From Aeromicrobium sp. 9AM (GTDB taxonomy: Bacteria; Actinomycetota; Actinomycetes; Propionibacteriales; Nocardioidaceae): 64,000 nt of DNA. Each line of letters starts with the position of its first letter. Position 1 is the stretch's first letter. Position numbers and translations under genes: made by a program. The stretch covers positions 2,919,560 through 2,983,559 of the forward strand of contig NZ_LR733304.1 in assembly GCF_902506105.1 (NCBI RefSeq), given 5' to 3'. The notes under the pieces were generated by a model. That model had not been told where the DNA came from, ran no database searches, and saw only the letters and a list, made by a program, of their open reading frames with translations. Below, piece by piece: positions 14,039 to 23,095 of this stretch.

Positions 14039-16423
14039 TTACTCCAAGGCGACCTCCTGCGGCTTCTTGTCCGTGCGTATGCCCCGCCAGCTCGGCTGGC
14101 GCAGGTTGCCGCCGGAGGTCCACTCCGCGAACGACACCTCGCCGACGAGGCTGGGGGTGACCCAATGGGCGTCCCGGGCGATCTCGCGAGGCGTCTCGGC
14201 GAGCGGGCTGGTCTTGCGGGCGAGCTTCGCGAGTCGCTTCTGGAGGTCGGTCAGGGTGCGCTCGTCGAATCCCGTGCCGACCTTGCCGACGTAGCGGAGC
14301 CCGTCCTCGGTGGGGATGCCGAGCAGCAGTGCGCCGATCGTGCCGCTGCGTGCGCCCTGACCTTCGCGCCAACCGGCGACGACGACCTCCTGCATGCGCT
14401 GGTGCTTGACCTTGGTCCACGCCGTCGCGCGCTTGCCACCGAGGTAGCGGCTGTCCCGTCGCTTGGCGAGCACGCCCTCGAGGCCGAGCGTCTTGCTCGA
14501 CTCGACGGCATCGGCAAGGGAGCCGTCGAACGCCTTGGGGACGTCGACGACGTCCGCGGCGATCTTCAGGCTGCGCAGCGCCTTACGGCGCTCGACGTAT
14601 GTCGTGTCGAGCAGCGAGTCACCACCGGAGCGCATGAGGTCGAACACGAGGTACTTGACCGGCACGTCCCGTCGGGCCGCCTCGACATCGGCTTCCTTGG
14701 TCAGCCCCATCCGCTGCTGCAGCCGGCCGAAGTCGGGGACGCCCGCGGCGTTGAGCGCGACGATCTCGCCGTCGAGGACCGTGTCGTCGAGGCCCAGCTC
14801 GGCCAGCGCGTTGACGACCTCGGGGTAGCCGGCGGTGACGTCGTTCTCGTTGCGGGTGAACAGCCCGACGTCCTTGCCGTCGATCACCGCCACCGCGCGG
14901 ATGCCGTCCCACTTCATCTCGAACGCCCAGCCTCGTCCTGAGCCTGTCGAAGGGTCGTCCTCGTCGCGGACGTCGTCGGCGGAGCCGAGCTTCGCCAGCA
15001 TGGGTGCGACGAACCCGCGCTTCATCGAACGGGGTGCCGCCTTCTTGGCCGGCTTCGTGGGTAGCTCCATGAGATGGATCAGCCAGTTCTTGCCGGTCTT
15101 GATCAGTGCGAACTTGCGCGGGCCACCGAGGCCGCCGCCCTTGCGGCCGGTCAGGATCGCGATGACCTCCTTGCCGTCGCGCCACTTCTCGAGTTCGTAC
15201 GTGCCGGAGTCCCAGATCGTGACGTCGCCGCCGCCGTACTCGCCCTTGGGGATCGTGCCCTCGAACGTGCCGTACTCCAGCGGGTGGTCCTCGGTCTGCA
15301 CGGCGAGGTGATTCTTCTTGGGATCGGTCGGCACCCCCTTGGGCAGTGCCCACGAGACCAGCACGCCGTCGTGCTCGAGGCGGAAGTCCCAGTGCAGGCT
15401 GCTGGCGTGGTGCTCCTGGATCACGAACGACTGGCCGTCGGCGGCGCCCGGCGCGGCTTCGGGGACGGGCTCCGGCGTCTTGCTCGCGTCACGCATGGAC
15501 CGATAGGTCGAGAGCTTGTCGCTCGTCGGGACCGGCCCAGCCAGGTCCGCCATCGGGTCCTTGCGTCGCTTCATGCGCTTGAGCACCTCGTCCATCGTGA
15601 GGTGCTGCAGGTCGTCGTTGAGCTCGCGCCACGTGCGGGGCGCCGCGACGTACGGCTCGGTCCTCCCGCGCAGTGAGTACGGCGCGATCGTGGTCTTGTT
15701 GGCGTTGTTCTGGCTCCAGTCGACCAGGACCTTGCCGCCGCGCAGGCTCTTCTTCATCGAGCTGACGACGAGGTCGGGCAGCTCGGCCTCCAGCACCTGC
15801 GCGAACTGCTTGGCGAACCGGTTGACGTAGTCGGCGTCGTGCGTGCCGTCGAGGCCGGCGTAGAGATGGATGCCCTTGCTGCCGCTCGTCACCGGGTACG
15901 CCTCGAGGTCGAGGTCGCGCAGCAGGGCGCGGGCCCGCTTGGCAACCTCGACGCACTCGGGCAGCCCGGCACCCGGGCCGGGGTCGAGGTCGAGCACGAG
16001 GTGGTCGGGGTTCTGCTTGCCGCCGCGGGGGCCGACCTTCCACTGCGGCACGTGCAGCTCCAGCGCGCCGACCTGACCGGCCCAGGCGAGGGCGGCCGCG
16101 CTGTCGAAGACGGGATAGGTGTTGACGTGGTCGCTGTGCTGGATCTCGACGCGCCGGATCCAGCTCGGTGCCGACGAGGGCAGGTTCTTCTCGAAGAACA
16201 CCTCGCCGGGCTTGTCGGCGGTGCCGACGCCGTCGACCCAGCGTTTGCGGGTCACGATGCGGTCGGCCAGATGCGGGAGGAGGTAGGGCGCGATCTCCAT
16301 GTAGTAGGCGATGACCTCGGCCTTGGTCGTACCCGTCGACGGATAGATGACCTTGTCGGGGTTGGTGAGACGAAGGCGCTGGCCGGCGACCGACACGGTC
16401 TGGGTGTCGTTCGTGCGCGCCAT
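14039..16423 (-). CDS. ligD: Multidomain ATP-dependent DNA ligase LigD (Pol-PE-Lig)
   Basis: This 794-residue protein carries the three activities of bacterial non-homologous end joining. The primase-like polymerase domain (about 10-300) has the metal pair in LVLDLDPGPG and SGSKGIHLY. The 3'-phosphoesterase domain (about 375-500) has HHASSLHWDFRLEHDG. The ligase domain (about 510-790) has the adenylated Lys504 in FEMKWDGIRAV, then DGEIVALN and EGVLAKRRDS. The Pol-PE-Lig order is the mycobacterial one. A short repeat element is inserted in frame at the PE-Lig linker (residues about 490-499, DDPSTGSGRG). A SigB/F-type promoter precedes the start. Ku is encoded 2.7 kb away on the same strand. 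Confidence 0.96.
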   Translation of the reverse strand: MARTNDTQTVSVAGQRLRLTNPDKVIYPSTGTTKAEVIAYYMEIAPYLLPHLADRIVTRKRWVDGVGTADKPGEVFFEKNLPSSAPSWIRRVEIQHSDHVNTYPVFDSAAALAWAGQVGALELHVPQWKVGPRGGKQNPDHLVLDLDPGPGAGLPECVEVAKRARALLRDLDLEAYPVTSGSKGIHLYAGLDGTHDADYVNRFAKQFAQVLEAELPDLVVSSMKKSLRGGKVLVDWSQNNANKTTIAPYSLRGRTEPYVAAPRTWRELNDDLQHLTMDEVLKRMKRRKDPMADLAGPVPTSDKLSTYRSMRDASKTPEPVPEAAPGAADGQSFVIQEHHASSLHWDFRLEHDGVLVSWALPKGVPTDPKKNHLAVQTEDHPLEYGTFEGTIPKGEYGGGDVTIWDSGTYELEKWRDGKEVIAILTGRKGGGLGGPRKFALIKTGKNWLIHLMELPTKPAKKAAPRSMKRGFVAPMLAKLGSADDVRDEDDPSTGSGRGWAFEMKWDGIRAVAVIDGKDVGLFTRNENDVTAGYPEVVNALAELGLDDTVLDGEIVALNAAGVPDFGRLQQRMGLTKEADVEAARRDVPVKYLVFDLMRSGGDSLLDTTYVERRKALRSLKIAADVVDVPKAFDGSLADAVESSKTLGLEGVLAKRRDSRYLGGKRATAWTKVKHQRMQEVVVAGWREGQGARSGTIGALLLGIPTEDGLRYVGKVGTGFDERTLTDLQKRLAKLARKTSPLAETPREIARDAHWVTPSLVGEVSFAEWTSGGNLRQPSWRGIRTDKKPQEVALE
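14939..14954. repeat. Dispersed TGAGCCTGTCGAA element inside ligD
   Basis: TGAGCCTGTCGAAGGG matches copies at 40081-40094, 46108-46130 and 51652-51688. It is read in frame and lies exactly at the linker before the ligase domain, where an insertion is tolerated. Confidence 0.7.
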
Positions 16424-16448
16424 CTGGTCTCCTCTCGCTCACCGGCTC

Positions 16449-16473
16449 GTACCCGGGGGGAACCGGGCGAAAC
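16449..16473 (-). promoter_or_regulatory. SigB/SigF-type promoter for ligD
   Basis: Minus-strand GTTT (16473-16470), a 15-base spacer and GGGTAC (16454-16449) match the actinobacterial stress-sigma consensus at every conserved position. The -10 ends 25 bases before the ligD ATG, followed by a GAGAGGAG ribosome site. Confidence 0.65.
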
Positions 16474-16636
16474 GCGCGTGACGCGCCGCACCGAGACGCT
16501 GAGATGGTTCGAACGAACCATATCGACTAGTCAGTAGCGACCACGAGCCTCTTGCACTTCAGGCTCCACAGTGCCATGGTTGGAGAGCCGGTTGAGCAGA
16601 AGCCGGTTGACGGATCGAGACCCCTGGGGGTTTTCC

Positions 16637-17404
16637 GTGAACGCTGCTCCCGCATTGGCGCAGAACGATGACACGCACGATCTGATCGAAGCGGCTCGCC
16701 ACGCAAGCGATGCCGAACGCGCACTCCTCGAGGACGAAGTGGTTCGTCGTCATCTCGGGCTCGCGCACCACCTGGCCGGACGCTACTCAGGGCGGGGGGC
16801 CGACCGCGATGACCTCGCCCAGGTCGCCTGCTTCGCACTGGTCAAGGCGATCCGGGGATTCGACCACGAGCGCGGCGAGTTCGTGCCGTTCGCGACGGTC
16901 ACGATCCTCGGTGAGATCAAGAAGTACTTCCGTGACTACTGCTGGGGCATTCGGCCACCGCGTCGTATCCAGCAGATGCAGGCCGACATCTCCAGCGCGA
17001 CGGAGCGGTGCCTGCAGTCGGACTCGCGGCAGCCCGACCTCGTCACGATCGCCGGTGAGATCGATGCCGGGGTCGACGAGGTGCGCGAGGCCATGGCGGC
17101 CCGCAGCTGCTTCTCGCCGACCTCGCTCGACCAGCCCGTACGCGAGAGCGGCCGGCCCCTGGGTGAGTCGATCGCCGGTGACAGCTCGGACTACGAGTTC
17201 ATCGACGACTGGGTCACGATCGAGCCGCTGTGCCGCGACCTCGACGACGACGAGCGGCAGCTGTTGCGGCTCAGGTTCGTCGAGGACAAGACGCAGCAGG
17301 AGATCGCCGAGATCGTCGGGGTCAGCCAGATGCAGATCTCGCGTCGGCTCGCCAAGCTCTTGGCGCGTCTCCGGGAGTCGGCAACGGCCGCGGACGCGGC
17401 CTAG
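16637..17404 (+). CDS. RNA polymerase sigma factor, SigB/SigF/SigG group
   Basis: GTG 16637, with GGGGG nine bases before, gives 255 residues, the usual size of group-3 stress sigma factors. Region 2 is seen in RHLGLAHHLAGRYSGRGADRD followed by DLAQVACFALVKAIRGFD (core binding, -10 recognition). Region 3 follows, and region 4 ends with a helix-turn-helix, QQEIAEIVGVSQMQISRRLA. No anti-sigma factor gene of the RsbW/SpoIIAB kind is adjacent, so control must come from elsewhere. Several genes nearby carry SigB/F-type promoters (GNNT-N15-GGGTA), which makes it the likely reader. I see no such site in its own leader, so autoregulation is not evident. Confidence 0.9.
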   Translation: MNAAPALAQNDDTHDLIEAARHASDAERALLEDEVVRRHLGLAHHLAGRYSGRGADRDDLAQVACFALVKAIRGFDHERGEFVPFATVTILGEIKKYFRDYCWGIRPPRRIQQMQADISSATERCLQSDSRQPDLVTIAGEIDAGVDEVREAMAARSCFSPTSLDQPVRESGRPLGESIAGDSSDYEFIDDWVTIEPLCRDLDDDERQLLRLRFVEDKTQQEIAEIVGVSQMQISRRLAKLLARLRESATAADAA

Positions 17405-17414
17405 GTCAACGCGC

Positions 17415-17450
17415 GGAGGGCGGTCACCGGCACACCGGTGGCCGCCCTCC
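17415..17450 (+). terminator. Hairpin terminator after the sigma factor gene
   Basis: GGAGGGCGG and CCGCCCTCC flank an inner CACCGG/CCGGTG stem, forming a long near-perfect hairpin that starts 11 bases after the stop codon. Confidence 0.8.
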
Positions 17451-17522
17451 CGTGTGCACGGATAGAGTTGTCTCACCGGTTCAGCAGCAGCCGCTTCACT
17501 TTGCTGACCCGAGGGGCCATTC

Positions 17523-17741
17523 TTGCGGCGCACCACCCTGACGTTCCGGCTGAGCGACCCCGCCATCCAGCGCGATCTGCTCCACGAGTTCGCCCTGCAC
17601 CAGGACGTGATCGTGGCGGGGATCATCTCGAGCGGACATCCGACGATCACGGTCGAGACTCGCGACGCACCTGACGCGCTGTGGGACGTACGGGCGACCG
17701 TCGGCATGTTCGACGACCTCGCCGAAGAGGTCGATCACTGA
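17523..17741 (+). CDS. Small hypothetical protein (72 aa)
   Basis: No family is recognised. TTG 17523 is preceded by GAGGGG seven bases upstream, which decides the start. The product is a compact 72-residue chain (MRRTTLTFRL..., ending FDDLAEEVDH) with strand-helix-strand character and no Cys or membrane segment. Its third-position GC is as high as in the neighbours, which supports coding. It ends convergently with the next gene, overlapping it by seven bases. Just upstream is a short stretch (CGGTTCAGCAGCAGCCG) resembling one near the sigma factor start (CGGTTGAGCAGAAGCCG, 16589 region), possibly a shared regulatory site. Confidence 0.6.
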   Translation: MRRTTLTFRLSDPAIQRDLLHEFALHQDVIVAGIISSGHPTITVETRDAPDALWDVRATVGMFDDLAEEVDH

Positions 17742-18220
17742 TGCGGGTCGACCTCGAGCGTCAGCGGTCGCGCCACGAACGACGGACCGCCGCCCGGCGA
17801 GTGGCCCACCATTTCGTCGGCGACACTCACGGCCAGGGCGGTGGCGGCGGCGCGGTTGACCGGCGCGTCGGCGCCAAGGGGGGTGTGCCAGATCAACGAG
17901 ACGTCGTGGTGCGATCCGCAGGCCCGACACATCTCTCGCAGCCGGTCCGACTCAGCAGGGTCGATCTGCTCGGGGCAGACCGCGATGACATGGGATCGCG
18001 GCTCCGGCGTCTCGGCGAGCTCCTCGAGCGCAGCCGCACCCGCGGTGGTGTCCAGGCGCATGATGGCGTGCGTCGCGGATCGCAGCCAGCCGCTGGGCAC
18101 CGTCACGAAGTGCGTCTTGCAGCCGCGCTGTCCGAGCTGGTTGCTCAGTGCCTCGTCGAGCAGATCACTGGCGCCGAACAGGGTGACGGTGGTGCCGGTG
18201 GAGCCCGTCGGTTTCGCCAT
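17735..18220 (-). CDS. Hypothetical protein with Rossmann-like start
   Basis: ATG 18220 with a GGAAGGGG ribosome site gives 161 residues. The N-terminal TVTLFGASDLLDEALSNQLG resembles a dinucleotide-binding beta-alpha turn (GxSxxL), then strands at THFVTVP and RSHVIAVCPEQ, but the protein is too short for a complete short-chain dehydrogenase and lacks YxxxK. It may be a single-domain nucleotide-binding or response-regulator-like fold; the function is unknown. A strong SigB/F-type promoter lies 61 bases upstream, so it probably belongs to the stress response. Confidence 0.65.
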   Translation of the reverse strand: MAKPTGSTGTTVTLFGASDLLDEALSNQLGQRGCKTHFVTVPSGWLRSATHAIMRLDTTAGAAALEELAETPEPRSHVIAVCPEQIDPAESDRLREMCRACGSHHDVSLIWHTPLGADAPVNRAAATALAVSVADEMVGHSPGGGPSFVARPLTLEVDPHQ

Positions 18221-18280
18221 CGGGCACCCCTTCCCGAGTGTCGGTGGGCAGCGGGAGCTGCGTTCCTTGATGACGCGCAC

Positions 18281-18305
18281 GTACCCACCACATATCGAGG
18301 CAAAC
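18281..18305 (-). promoter_or_regulatory. SigB/SigF-type promoter for the 17735-18220 gene
   Basis: Minus-strand GTTT (18305-18302), 15-base spacer, GGGTAC (18286-18281): a full match to the stress-sigma pattern, identical in both boxes and spacing to the ligD promoter. Confidence 0.65.
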
Positions 18306-18381
18306 AGCGGACCCCGATCGCTATATATTTCAACCAGAGGGTGTGCTTCTCTTGAAAGATCCGGAGACGAGGAGTCAGTAC

Positions 18382-19098
18382 GTGGACAGCTCTACGTTCT
18401 TTTCGCAGATGGCGCTCGACCTGCACGACGAGCCCACGGCGGAGCGCACGATCGAGCTGATCGCCGACTATGCCCGGATCGCCACGACGTGTGATGACGC
18501 CGGCATCATGTTGGTCCACGCCCGCAACCAGATCGAGACCGCGGCCGCCACGTCGCAGCGGGTCGGGGAGTCGCACAACCTGCAGATCGTCCATGACGAA
18601 GGCCCGTGCCTCGACGCGATCGAGGGCGAGGCGGTCTACCTGTCCTCCGACGTCACCGACGATCCGCGCTGGCTCAAGTGGGGTCCGGCTGTCGGCGAGC
18701 TCGGCATCCGCAGCGTCCTGAGCGTCAGGCTCGAGACGCGGTCCCGGCGCTACGGCTCACTCAATCTCTACGCCGACCACACCGGTGCGTTCGACGAGGA
18801 CGACGTCGCGGTCGCCACGATCTTCGTCCGCCATGCCGCCGTCGCGTTGGCGAACGCCCACAACGAGGCCGGCCTGCAGGTCGCGATCGATGCCCGCAAG
18901 CTCATCGGCCAGGCGCAGGGCATCCTCATGGAGCGCTTCGACCTCGACGCCGATCGCGCGTTCGACTTCCTGCGCCGTCAGTCGCAGGCGCACAACGTCA
19001 AGCTGCGCTACGTCGCGGAGTGGGTCGTCGAGCACCGCAACTCCCCGGACGCCACGTTCGAGACGCCGGAGCTCTCCGGCGACCGCACGACTCCCTAG
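18382..19098 (+). CDS. GAF-ANTAR transcription antiterminator
   Basis: GTG 18382, behind GAGGAG, gives 238 residues. A GAF sensor domain (about 25-165; DEGPCLDAIEGEAVYLSSD is the usual GAF core) is joined to a C-terminal ANTAR domain (about 172-232: ARKLIGQAQGILMERFDLDA, then a three-helix bundle ending YVAEWVVE). ANTAR domains bind paired RNA hairpins and prevent termination. Three such proteins occur within 6 kb, all near the stress sigma factor. The leader is AT-rich (CGCTATATATTTC), unusual here, and may hold a vegetative -10. The GAF ligand is unknown. Confidence 0.88.
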   Translation: MDSSTFFSQMALDLHDEPTAERTIELIADYARIATTCDDAGIMLVHARNQIETAAATSQRVGESHNLQIVHDEGPCLDAIEGEAVYLSSDVTDDPRWLKWGPAVGELGIRSVLSVRLETRSRRYGSLNLYADHTGAFDEDDVAVATIFVRHAAVALANAHNEAGLQVAIDARKLIGQAQGILMERFDLDADRAFDFLRRQSQAHNVKLRYVAEWVVEHRNSPDATFETPELSGDRTTP

Positions 19099-19943
19099 CC
19101 GGCCTTCTTCTTGGCCGCTGCCTTCTTCTTGGTGGTCTTCTTCTTGGCCGGAGCCTTGCTGGCGTTCTTGCGGTCGACGCTGCGCTTGAGCGCCTCCATC
19201 AGGTCGACGACGTCGGCGCTCTCCTCTTCCTCCTGCTTGCCGAACGTCGCCTCGGTGTCGAGTGATGCACCCTTCTCGATCTTGGCCTCGATCAACGTGC
19301 GGAGCTGCTCCTGGTAGTCGTCGGTGAACGCTGAAGCGTCGAAGTCCTCCGACAGCGAGTCGACGAGCTGCGCCGCCATGTCGCGCTCCTTCTGGCTGAT
19401 GCGGGGCGTCGAGTCGAGCACGTCGAACGACGGCTTGCGCACCTCGTCGTCCCACAGCATGGTCTGGAGCACGAGCACGTTGTCGCGGACCCGCAAGGCC
19501 GCGAGCCTGGTCTTCTGCCGGAGGGCGAACTGCACGATCGCGGTGCGGTCGGAGTCCTCGAGCGCGCGACGCAGCAGCGTGTAGGGCTTGAGGGCCCGCT
19601 CCTCGGGCTCGAGGAAGTACGCCTTGTCGAGCATCAGGACGTCGACCTGGTCAGCGGGGACGAACTCCACGACCTCGATCTCGTGGCTGCGCTCGGCCGG
19701 CAGCGAGGCGAAGTCCTCGTCGGTCAGCACGACGGTCTTGTCGCCGTCGTCGTACGCCTTGTCGATGTCCTCGTAGGCGACGACCTTGTTGCACACCTCG
19801 CACTTGCGTTGGTAGCGGATCCGGCCGCCGTCCTTGTTGTGCACCTGGTGCAACGAGACATCGTGGCTCTCCGTGGCGCTGTAGACCTTGACGGGCACGT
19901 TGACCAGGCCGAAGCTGATGGCGCCCTTCCAGATGGATCGCAT
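19095..19943 (-). CDS. ku: Non-homologous end joining protein Ku
   Basis: ATG 19943 gives the canonical start MRSIWKGAISFGLVNVPVKV and 282 residues; the frame runs 13 codons further but without homology. The Ku core (about 1-225) forms a homodimer that threads onto broken DNA ends and recruits LigD. YFLEPEERALKPYTLLRRAL and RDMAAQLVDSLSEDFD are typical. A Lys/Ala-rich tail (KAPAKKKTTKKKAAAKKKAG) extends past the minimal LigD-binding C-terminus, as in other actinobacterial Ku proteins, and probably binds DNA. It ends convergently, overlapping the GAF-ANTAR gene by four bases. No SigB/F-type site is visible upstream, unlike ligD. Confidence 0.96.
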   Translation of the reverse strand: MRSIWKGAISFGLVNVPVKVYSATESHDVSLHQVHNKDGGRIRYQRKCEVCNKVVAYEDIDKAYDDGDKTVVLTDEDFASLPAERSHEIEVVEFVPADQVDVLMLDKAYFLEPEERALKPYTLLRRALEDSDRTAIVQFALRQKTRLAALRVRDNVLVLQTMLWDDEVRKPSFDVLDSTPRISQKERDMAAQLVDSLSEDFDASAFTDDYQEQLRTLIEAKIEKGASLDTEATFGKQEEEESADVVDLMEALKRSVDRKNASKAPAKKKTTKKKAAAKKKAG

Positions 19944-19986
19944 GCCTAAGTGAATCGCGCTTGCTCCGCTGACGCCAGTCATCTGC

Positions 19987-20010
19987 GTTTAATGGCCGAA
20001 GGAGTGGGCA
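19987..20010 (+). promoter_or_regulatory. SigB/SigF-type promoter for the SDR-DUF7218-DUF6328 operon
   Basis: GTTT (19987-19990), a 15-base spacer and GGGCA (20006-20010) fit the stress-sigma pattern, with C for T in the -10. The start codon is only 10 bases beyond, so the transcript would be leaderless or nearly so. Confidence 0.5.
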
Positions 20011-20020
20011 CGTCGTCGGC

Positions 20021-20887
<867 letters not shown>

Positions 20888-20910
20888 GGAGCGACAAGGA
20901 AGGAGCAGCC

Positions 20911-21216
20911 ATGCCAGGCAAGAAGAATCCCCCGCGCGCTAAGCGCACGGGAGGTGCCCCCACGAGTCTCAAGAAGCCCGACATGTACGAAGACCTGCGT
21001 GAGGACGGCGCCTCGAAGGAGAAGGCGGCACGCATCTCCAACGCGGCGGCGCAGAAGGGCCGGTCGAAGTCATCGGTCGGCCGCAAGGGTGGCGAGTCCG
21101 GCTCGTACGAGGACTGGAAGGTCCCTGACCTGCGCAAGCGCGCCAAGGAGCTGGGTCTGAGCAACTACTCCAACAAGAACAAGTCGGAGCTGGTCAAGGC
21201 CCTCCGCAACCACTGA
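20911..21216 (+). CDS. DUF7218-type small basic protein with SAP/Rho-N-like C-terminus
   Basis: The protein has 101 residues, is lysine-rich, starting PGKKNPPRAKRTGG. The middle part KPDMYEDLREDGASKEKAARISNA is the conserved core of a family found in many soil bacteria. The last 35 residues (WKVPDLRKRAKELGLSNYSNKNKSELVKAL) form a SAP/Rho-N-terminal-like helix-turn-helix, a nucleic-acid-binding motif. It probably binds DNA or RNA in stressed cells; no function is proven. AGGAG lies before the ATG and the gene is 23 bases after the SDR, in one operon. Confidence 0.85.
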   Translation: MPGKKNPPRAKRTGGAPTSLKKPDMYEDLREDGASKEKAARISNAAAQKGRSKSSVGRKGGESGSYEDWKVPDLRKRAKELGLSNYSNKNKSELVKALRNH

Positions 21217-21217
21217 G

Positions 21218-21676
21218 GTGGCCGCGCGGGACACAAGCCAGGACAAGATCGACCGCAACTGGCAGGAGCTGCTGCAGGAGCTGCGGGTCGCGCAGACCGC
21301 GGTCCAGATCCTCACCGGGTTCTTGTTGACCTTGCCGTTCACCCCGCGGTTCCACGAGCTCGAGGACTCGCGGCACGCGGTGTACGCCGTCGTCCTGTGC
21401 GCGGCGGTCGTGGCGACATTCCTGCTCATGACGCCGGTGGCGCTGCACCGCGCGTTGTTCGGGCACGATGCACGACCATGGCTGGTCGAGGCGGCCGACC
21501 GGGCATCCCGCTGGGGTCTCGCTGTCCTGGCACTGGCCAACATCGGGGCTGTGTGGCTGATCCTCGACGTCGTGACGACGATGTGGATCGCGTGGGTCGT
21601 CGCACTCCTGGTCGCCCTGTTCGTCGTCGTGGTCTGGGTCGTCGTCCCGGCCCGGGAGCTCAAGCTCGCCAAGTGA
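21218..21676 (+). CDS. DUF6328 family four-helix membrane protein
   Basis: The 152-residue protein starts at GTG 21218, one base after the upstream stop. A conserved cytoplasmic segment (WQELLQELRVAQTAVQILTGFLL) leads into four membrane helices (about 27-45, 55-75, 97-115, 120-142). The family is common in actinobacteria beside stress genes; its function is unknown. Tight spacing implies co-expression with the SDR and the DUF7218 protein. Confidence 0.82.
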   Translation: MAARDTSQDKIDRNWQELLQELRVAQTAVQILTGFLLTLPFTPRFHELEDSRHAVYAVVLCAAVVATFLLMTPVALHRALFGHDARPWLVEAADRASRWGLAVLALANIGAVWLILDVVTTMWIAWVVALLVALFVVVVWVVVPARELKLAK

Positions 21677-21683
21677 GCGAGCG

Positions 21684-21708
21684 GTTTGCGAACAGCCGCA
21701 CCCGGGTA
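21684..21708 (+). promoter_or_regulatory. SigB/SigF-type promoter for the methyltransferase gene
   Basis: GTTT (21684-21687; GGTTT counting one more base), a 16-base spacer and GGGTA (21704-21708) form a full match. The start codon follows 47 bases later with an AAGGAG site. Confidence 0.6.
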
Positions 21709-21754
21709 GTTCAGCGCGATCGTCCGCGCGGCGGACCGTGACGAAGGAGTCGCC

Positions 21755-22399
21755 GTGACGGTGGACGTCGAGCAGGTACGCACCGAGCTGATCGAGTTCG
21801 GATCGCTGTCGATCCAGTACGACGAGCGCGTGCTGCGACCGCGACGTTGGACGACGGCCCAGTCCGCTTGGGCGTCGGCATTGTTGCGGGACGCTCCGGA
21901 CGGCCCGGTCCTGGAGCTCTGCTCTGGCGTCGGGCACATCGGACTGCTGGCCATGGTGGGCGAGTCGCGTCCGCTGGTGCTGGTGGACTCGTCCCGGATC
22001 GCGTGCGACCACGCCGCCGCGAATGCCGAGCGCTCAGGAATCGCGAGTCCGGTCGACATCAGGTGCGGCGCGATGGACGAGCAGATCGGCGAGGACGAAC
22101 GGTTCGCCCTGATCATCGCCGATCCGCCATGGGTGCGAAGCGAGGACATCGCCGATCATCAGGACGACCCCGACCACGCGATCGACGGTGGAACGGACGG
22201 GCTGGACCTCGCTCGTACATGCCTCGACATCATCGGGACGCATCTGGCGGATCGTGGATCGGCCGTCCTGCAGCTCGGCAACCTCGCCCAGGTCGCGGCC
22301 ATCAGCGATCACGTCGCGGACCGCCCCGACCTCGGCCTGCGGCTAGCGGAGCACCGCTCGTACGAGGACCGCGGCGTGCTGGTGCTGCTCGTCAGGTGA
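21755..22399 (+). CDS. Class I SAM-dependent methyltransferase (PrmC/HemK-like)
   Basis: This is a 214-residue Rossmann methyltransferase. SAM motif I is VLELCSGVGHIGLLA (about 51-65), acidic VDSS follows, and ADPPWV (about 125-130) is the (N/D)PPY-type motif of enzymes that methylate Gln, Asn or base nitrogens. PrmC, the release-factor methyltransferase, is normally longer, with an N-terminal helical domain missing here; a PrmC-like or small-substrate role is possible. Start GTG 21755 has AAGGAG. The stress-type promoter upstream and overlap of its end with the convergent GAF-ANTAR gene are the only context clues. Confidence 0.75.
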   Translation: MTVDVEQVRTELIEFGSLSIQYDERVLRPRRWTTAQSAWASALLRDAPDGPVLELCSGVGHIGLLAMVGESRPLVLVDSSRIACDHAAANAERSGIASPVDIRCGAMDEQIGEDERFALIIADPPWVRSEDIADHQDDPDHAIDGGTDGLDLARTCLDIIGTHLADRGSAVLQLGNLAQVAAISDHVADRPDLGLRLAEHRSYEDRGVLVLLVR

Positions 22400-23093
22400 C
22401 GCTTCCGCGCTCCGCCCCCTCGACGATGGCCCCTGCCACCGTCGTCAGGTGTCCTCCGTCCTGGGCGGCGCGGCGCAACAGCTCTTGGTAGGCCTCGCCC
22501 ATGTCCACGTCGTCCTGCTCGGCGAGGACGCCCTTGGCCTGCTCGATGACGATGCGGGTCGCGAGAACCTCCTGGACGCGCTGCTTCACCTTGTCGAGGT
22601 CGACCTTGTCGGTCTGCACGATCAGCAACGTGGCGAGATCGGCGAACGCCTGGGCGACCGTCTCCTCCTCAGGAGTGAAGAGCTCGTCGGCGCTGCGGAA
22701 CAGGCCCATGGCGCCGAGCGGCACACCGTGCCAGCGCAGCGGCGAGGCGTGAACGGCGGAGAAGCCGGACTCGATCATCGTCCGGCCGAACCGCGGCCAC
22801 ATCGCGACCAGGTCCGACGAATGAGCATTGACCGGCTCGCCCGACGCGTGGGCGTCGACGCAGGGGCCCTCGTCCAAGTGCGCCTGGTGCAGCTCGAGCT
22901 CGGTGGCGGTGTGGCTGGAGGCGGCGAGAAGGTCGAGACGGCCGTCGTCCTCGACGAGGATGCCGCTCGCATCGAGCCGCAGGACGTCAGCGCTGCTCGT
23001 GAGCAGGTCGGCCAGGAAACCGGCGATGTCGGCGTCGCCGACGAGTGCCGCTGAGGCCTTCGCGAGGGCGGCGGTCGCTCGTGATGCTTCCAT
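22392..23093 (-). CDS. GAF-ANTAR transcription antiterminator
   Basis: In this 233-residue protein a GAF domain (about 20-150; LDEGPCVDAHASGEPV core) is followed by ANTAR (about 165-225; VKQRVQEVLATRIVIEQAKG then LRRAAQDGGHLTTVAGAIVE). The gene follows the next GAF-ANTAR gene with a two-base gap, so the pair is co-transcribed. The two differ enough to be non-redundant sensors. GGGGGAC serves as ribosome site. The RNA targets are not identified. Confidence 0.88.
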   Translation of the reverse strand: MEASRATAALAKASAALVGDADIAGFLADLLTSSADVLRLDASGILVEDDGRLDLLAASSHTATELELHQAHLDEGPCVDAHASGEPVNAHSSDLVAMWPRFGRTMIESGFSAVHASPLRWHGVPLGAMGLFRSADELFTPEEETVAQAFADLATLLIVQTDKVDLDKVKQRVQEVLATRIVIEQAKGVLAEQDDVDMGEAYQELLRRAAQDGGHLTTVAGAIVEGAERGSVT

Positions 23094-23095
23094 GA

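Noticed and set aside
16571..17404. A longer sigma factor starting at ATG 16571
   Set aside because: The extra 22 residues (WLESRLSRSRLTDRDPWG) are unlike the family, and GTG 16637 has a better ribosome site and the expected length.
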